Positions 5,230-6,546 of a DNA stretch of 6,546 nucleotides are shown here, in pieces; the first letter of the stretch is position 1; each line of letters starts with the position of its first letter. Made by a program: the position numbers and the translations under genes. Source of the stretch: Candidatus Bathyarchaeota archaeon (GTDB lineage Archaea; Thermoproteota; Bathyarchaeia; TCS64); assembly GCA_014730055.1 (NCBI GenBank), contig WJIV01000036.1:1-6546 (forward strand), in the 5' to 3' direction. Under the pieces are notes generated by a model that worked only from the letters and a program-made list of their open reading frames with translations, did not search any database and was not told the origin of the DNA.

Positions 5230-5778
5230 TTATGACTTATTAGACTCAAGTTTCATTGTTCTTACCATCAAGTCCTTATTTAGGTTAATTAAAAAGTACA
5301 CTTGATCCTTCGTCTCTTTCCATATTTTCCCTCTCATTTCCTCTGTGTGCTTCTCGGAAAGCCTCATGGATGCAATGTTATCTTTATCCACCCTGAACCA
5401 GTATTCCTCTACCCCGAGTTCTCTGAACAATTCAACTCTAAGAGAGTTCATGTGATCAGCTATGCCTCTTCTATGGTACTCTTTTTTTACCACTACTCCT
5501 ACCTCGAATCCTCTTCTTCTGAAAACCCTGTCGTATAGCCACCTCAGGCTTAAGATTCTTGGCACTATGAAGTAGTTTATTGCCACGATTCTTTCTCCAT
5601 CCAGACAGGCATGCCCCATAACTGGGTATCTTATCCCTCTTTGACCATTTATCTCCTCGTAGCCACGCCAGTAAATCAACTCCTCATCTAAATCATTCAG
5701 AAATCTTGATAACTTATCCTCAAAATCGGAGACTTCACTAAAGTTCTTGAATTCTAAGCCTTTCAAGGAATCAGTCAA
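5230..5778 (-). CDS. GNAT-family N-acetyltransferase
   Basis: A 182-residue protein of the Gcn5-related acetyltransferase fold, which moves an acetyl group from acetyl-CoA to an amine; the substrate is unknown. Acetyl-CoA motif A is VGVVVKKEYHRRGIADHM at about 93-110, where RRGIA forms the pyrophosphate loop and His102 replaces the more usual Gln or Arg. The following helix and strand (ELGVEEYWFRV, 120-130) lead to DKDNIASMRLSEKH (131-144), the typical motif B. The start is TTG at 5778: GGTGA lies at 5791-5787 with eight bases between, the codon immediately upstream is TAG, and the first in-frame ATG (residue 54) would cut off the N-terminal strands. A TATA-like box at 5835-5828 fits a leader of about 28 bases. 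It heads the operon with the zinc-finger gene and the decayed winged-helix gene. Confidence 0.85.
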   Translation of the reverse strand: MTDSLKGLEFKNFSEVSDFEDKLSRFLNDLDEELIYWRGYEEINGQRGIRYPVMGHACLDGERIVAINYFIVPRILSLRWLYDRVFRRRGFEVGVVVKKEYHRRGIADHMNSLRVELFRELGVEEYWFRVDKDNIASMRLSEKHTEEMRGKIWKETKDQVYFLINLNKDLMVRTMKLESNKS

Positions 5779-5786
5779 CTAAAGGT

Positions 5787-5791
5787 TCACC
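5787..5791 (-). promoter_or_regulatory. Shine-Dalgarno deciding a TTG start (acetyltransferase)
   Basis: GGTGA is complementary to the usual archaeal 16S 3' end and lies eight bases before TTG 5778. TAG directly precedes the TTG in frame, so no earlier start exists. Confidence 0.6.
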
Positions 5792-5827
5792 AATTGATTT
5801 TCAAGTTAAAGGACACTAGAATTTAGA

Positions 5828-5835
5828 TTATAAAT
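5828..5835 (-). promoter_or_regulatory. TATA-like box for the acetyltransferase operon
   Basis: TTTATAAT on the minus strand puts the transcript start near 5806, giving a leader of about 28 bases that contains the GGTGA ribosome site. The same bases read TTATAAATT on the plus strand and could also serve transcription towards 5898, but no solid gene lies there. Confidence 0.5.
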
Positions 5836-6395
5836 TATTTTGTTCAGTAGACTAGACCAATATTTGTAATCATTTAAACTGAAACTAACTGAAAATAATG
5901 TACGTAATTACATACAAAATAATCTGGCATTTGGGGTATAAGCCCAAGATTCAGCAGGTTATCACCAATATTCTCGGAATATTAAGGAAAACAGATACAG
6001 CTACAGTAGCTGCATCAACTGCAGCAAGAGATTGGTATAGGAAACTAGATATTCACAACGTACGAGGAGGTACATCTGTTAAGATGGCTCAAAGAACAGC
6101 GACACGACTGCAATATTGAGCTGGATAATTAACATGGAAAGACTGCTAGTACACCACAATACGATGAGCCTGTACGTATGGAAGCCTGAGAGGGAGGGAT
6201 GATAGCTGTGATGATTAAGGCAAACGACTCGGAGCTTTTCAGCAGGCTGTTTGTATGTATAATACCAGAAATATGGATACATTGCTTCTCCAGTGATCCG
6301 TCCGTTATCAGTTGAGGCAATTCTACATCTATGTAAGAAGAATATTTTGGAAAATTTGTTGAAAAAAGTTCTGATGATATAAAGGGTATGATTGA
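5836..6395. other. Long stretch without a convincing gene; possible decayed coding sequence
   Basis: The largest open frame, 5898-6119 on the plus strand (73 codons), matches nothing I recognise and has no ribosome site. Protein-like stretches move between plus-strand frames: AARDWYRKLD (frame of 5898), TYEEVHLLRWLKEQRHDCNI (6058-6117), MERLLVHHNTMSLYVWKPER (6134-6193) and MIAVMIKANDSELFSRLF (from 6199). The last two join at an ATGA overlap. This could be a decaying plus-strand gene or chance. A 7-bp-arm palindrome (CAGCTAC-A-GTAGCTG, 5998-6012) lies inside it. I see no tRNA, CRISPR array or insertion-sequence ends. Confidence 0.35.
6361..6370 (-). terminator. Possible T-rich terminator after the right-edge gene
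   Basis: About 26 bases past the stop codon of the right-edge gene the minus strand reads AACTTTTTTC. Oligo-T runs end transcription in archaea without needing a hairpin. This is the only T-run of that length right after that gene. Confidence 0.3.
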
Positions 6396-6546
6396 TTACT
6401 CAAAGATGGGCTCGGGAGCTCCACCGGTGGGTAGGTCCCTGAAGACCATGTTGAATACATCTTCCTCGGTTATCGCCTCGCCTTTTAGGGTAAGCTTTAG
6501 CAGGTTCTTCATGAAGGGGTGGTGGTTGACCTCATCATTGTATATG
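6396..6546 (-). CDS. 3' end of an unidentified gene (partial)
   Basis: The last 49 codons of a minus-strand gene enter from the right edge and end at TAA (6398-6396). The visible protein begins IYNDEVNHHPFMKNLLKLTL, continues with KGEAITEEDVFNMVFRDL and ends PTGGAPEPIFE. Composition is normal for a soluble protein, with an amphipathic helix and then an acidic loop, and its G+C is higher than in the neighbouring 600 bases, which supports real coding. The start lies outside the window. I do not recognise the family. The HHPF motif could bind metal, but nothing here proves it. Confidence 0.6.
   Translation of the reverse strand, partial: IYNDEVNHHPFMKNLLKLTLKGEAITEEDVFNMVFRDLPTGGAPEPIFE

Noticed and set aside
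6079..6320. Minus-strand open frames in the right-hand gap
   Set aside because: Ser/Cys/Leu-rich text without family resemblance or start signals; more likely antisense of decayed plus-strand coding.
5836..6395. tRNA, other structured RNA or insertion-sequence ends
   Set aside because: I found no cloverleaf with a TTCRA arm and no matching terminal inverted repeats. The 15-bp palindrome at 5998-6012 alone is not enough.

Overview
The window looks like the chromosome of an AT-rich archaeon. TATA-like boxes lie about 21-30 nt before several start codons, and most of those genes lack a Shine-Dalgarno (SD) sequence, which suggests leaderless transcripts. Other genes have SD sequences matching the usual 3' end of 16S rRNA, twice with a TTG start. 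The gene set (complex I-like B and C subunits, GYD, DUF364 and CGAxxG-type proteins) fits an anaerobic or facultative archaeon. I cannot fix the lineage from sequence alone.

Layout. (1) Positions 1-928, minus strand: the start of a complex I / membrane hydrogenase-like operon, B subunit then C subunit, with a probable D subunit starting at the left edge. The B gene is first in the operon, and its protein shows only three of the four expected Fe-S cysteines. (2) Positions 929-1118: a divergent promoter region with a perfect 16-bp palindrome beside the TATA-like box of the B gene. (3) Positions 1119-2051, plus strand: a thioredoxin reductase-like flavoprotein. (4) Positions 2058-3831, minus strand: a C_GCAxxG_C_C cysteine protein, a DUF4213/DUF364 protein (putative metal chelation) and a GYD-domain protein. 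(5) Positions 3832-3982: a divergent promoter region with a 30-nt hairpin or operator and a second inverted repeat. (6) Positions 3983-4387, plus strand: a VOC-family protein. (7) Positions 5778 down to 4506, minus strand: a GNAT acetyltransferase, a two-finger zinc protein, and a decayed winged-helix gene with a frameshift and in-frame stops. (8) Positions 5779-6395: about 600 bases without a convincing gene. (9) Positions 6396-6546: the 3' end of an unidentified minus-strand gene.

How the parts may fit together (inference): the left two thirds is rich in redox and metal functions, including a quinone- or ferredoxin-linked respiratory module, a dithiol flavoprotein, a multi-cysteine putative redox protein and a putative metal-handling protein. 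Two palindromes at divergent promoters are the best candidates for regulation. The right third is a small acetyltransferase/zinc-finger operon that is losing its last gene, followed by sequence that may be decaying.
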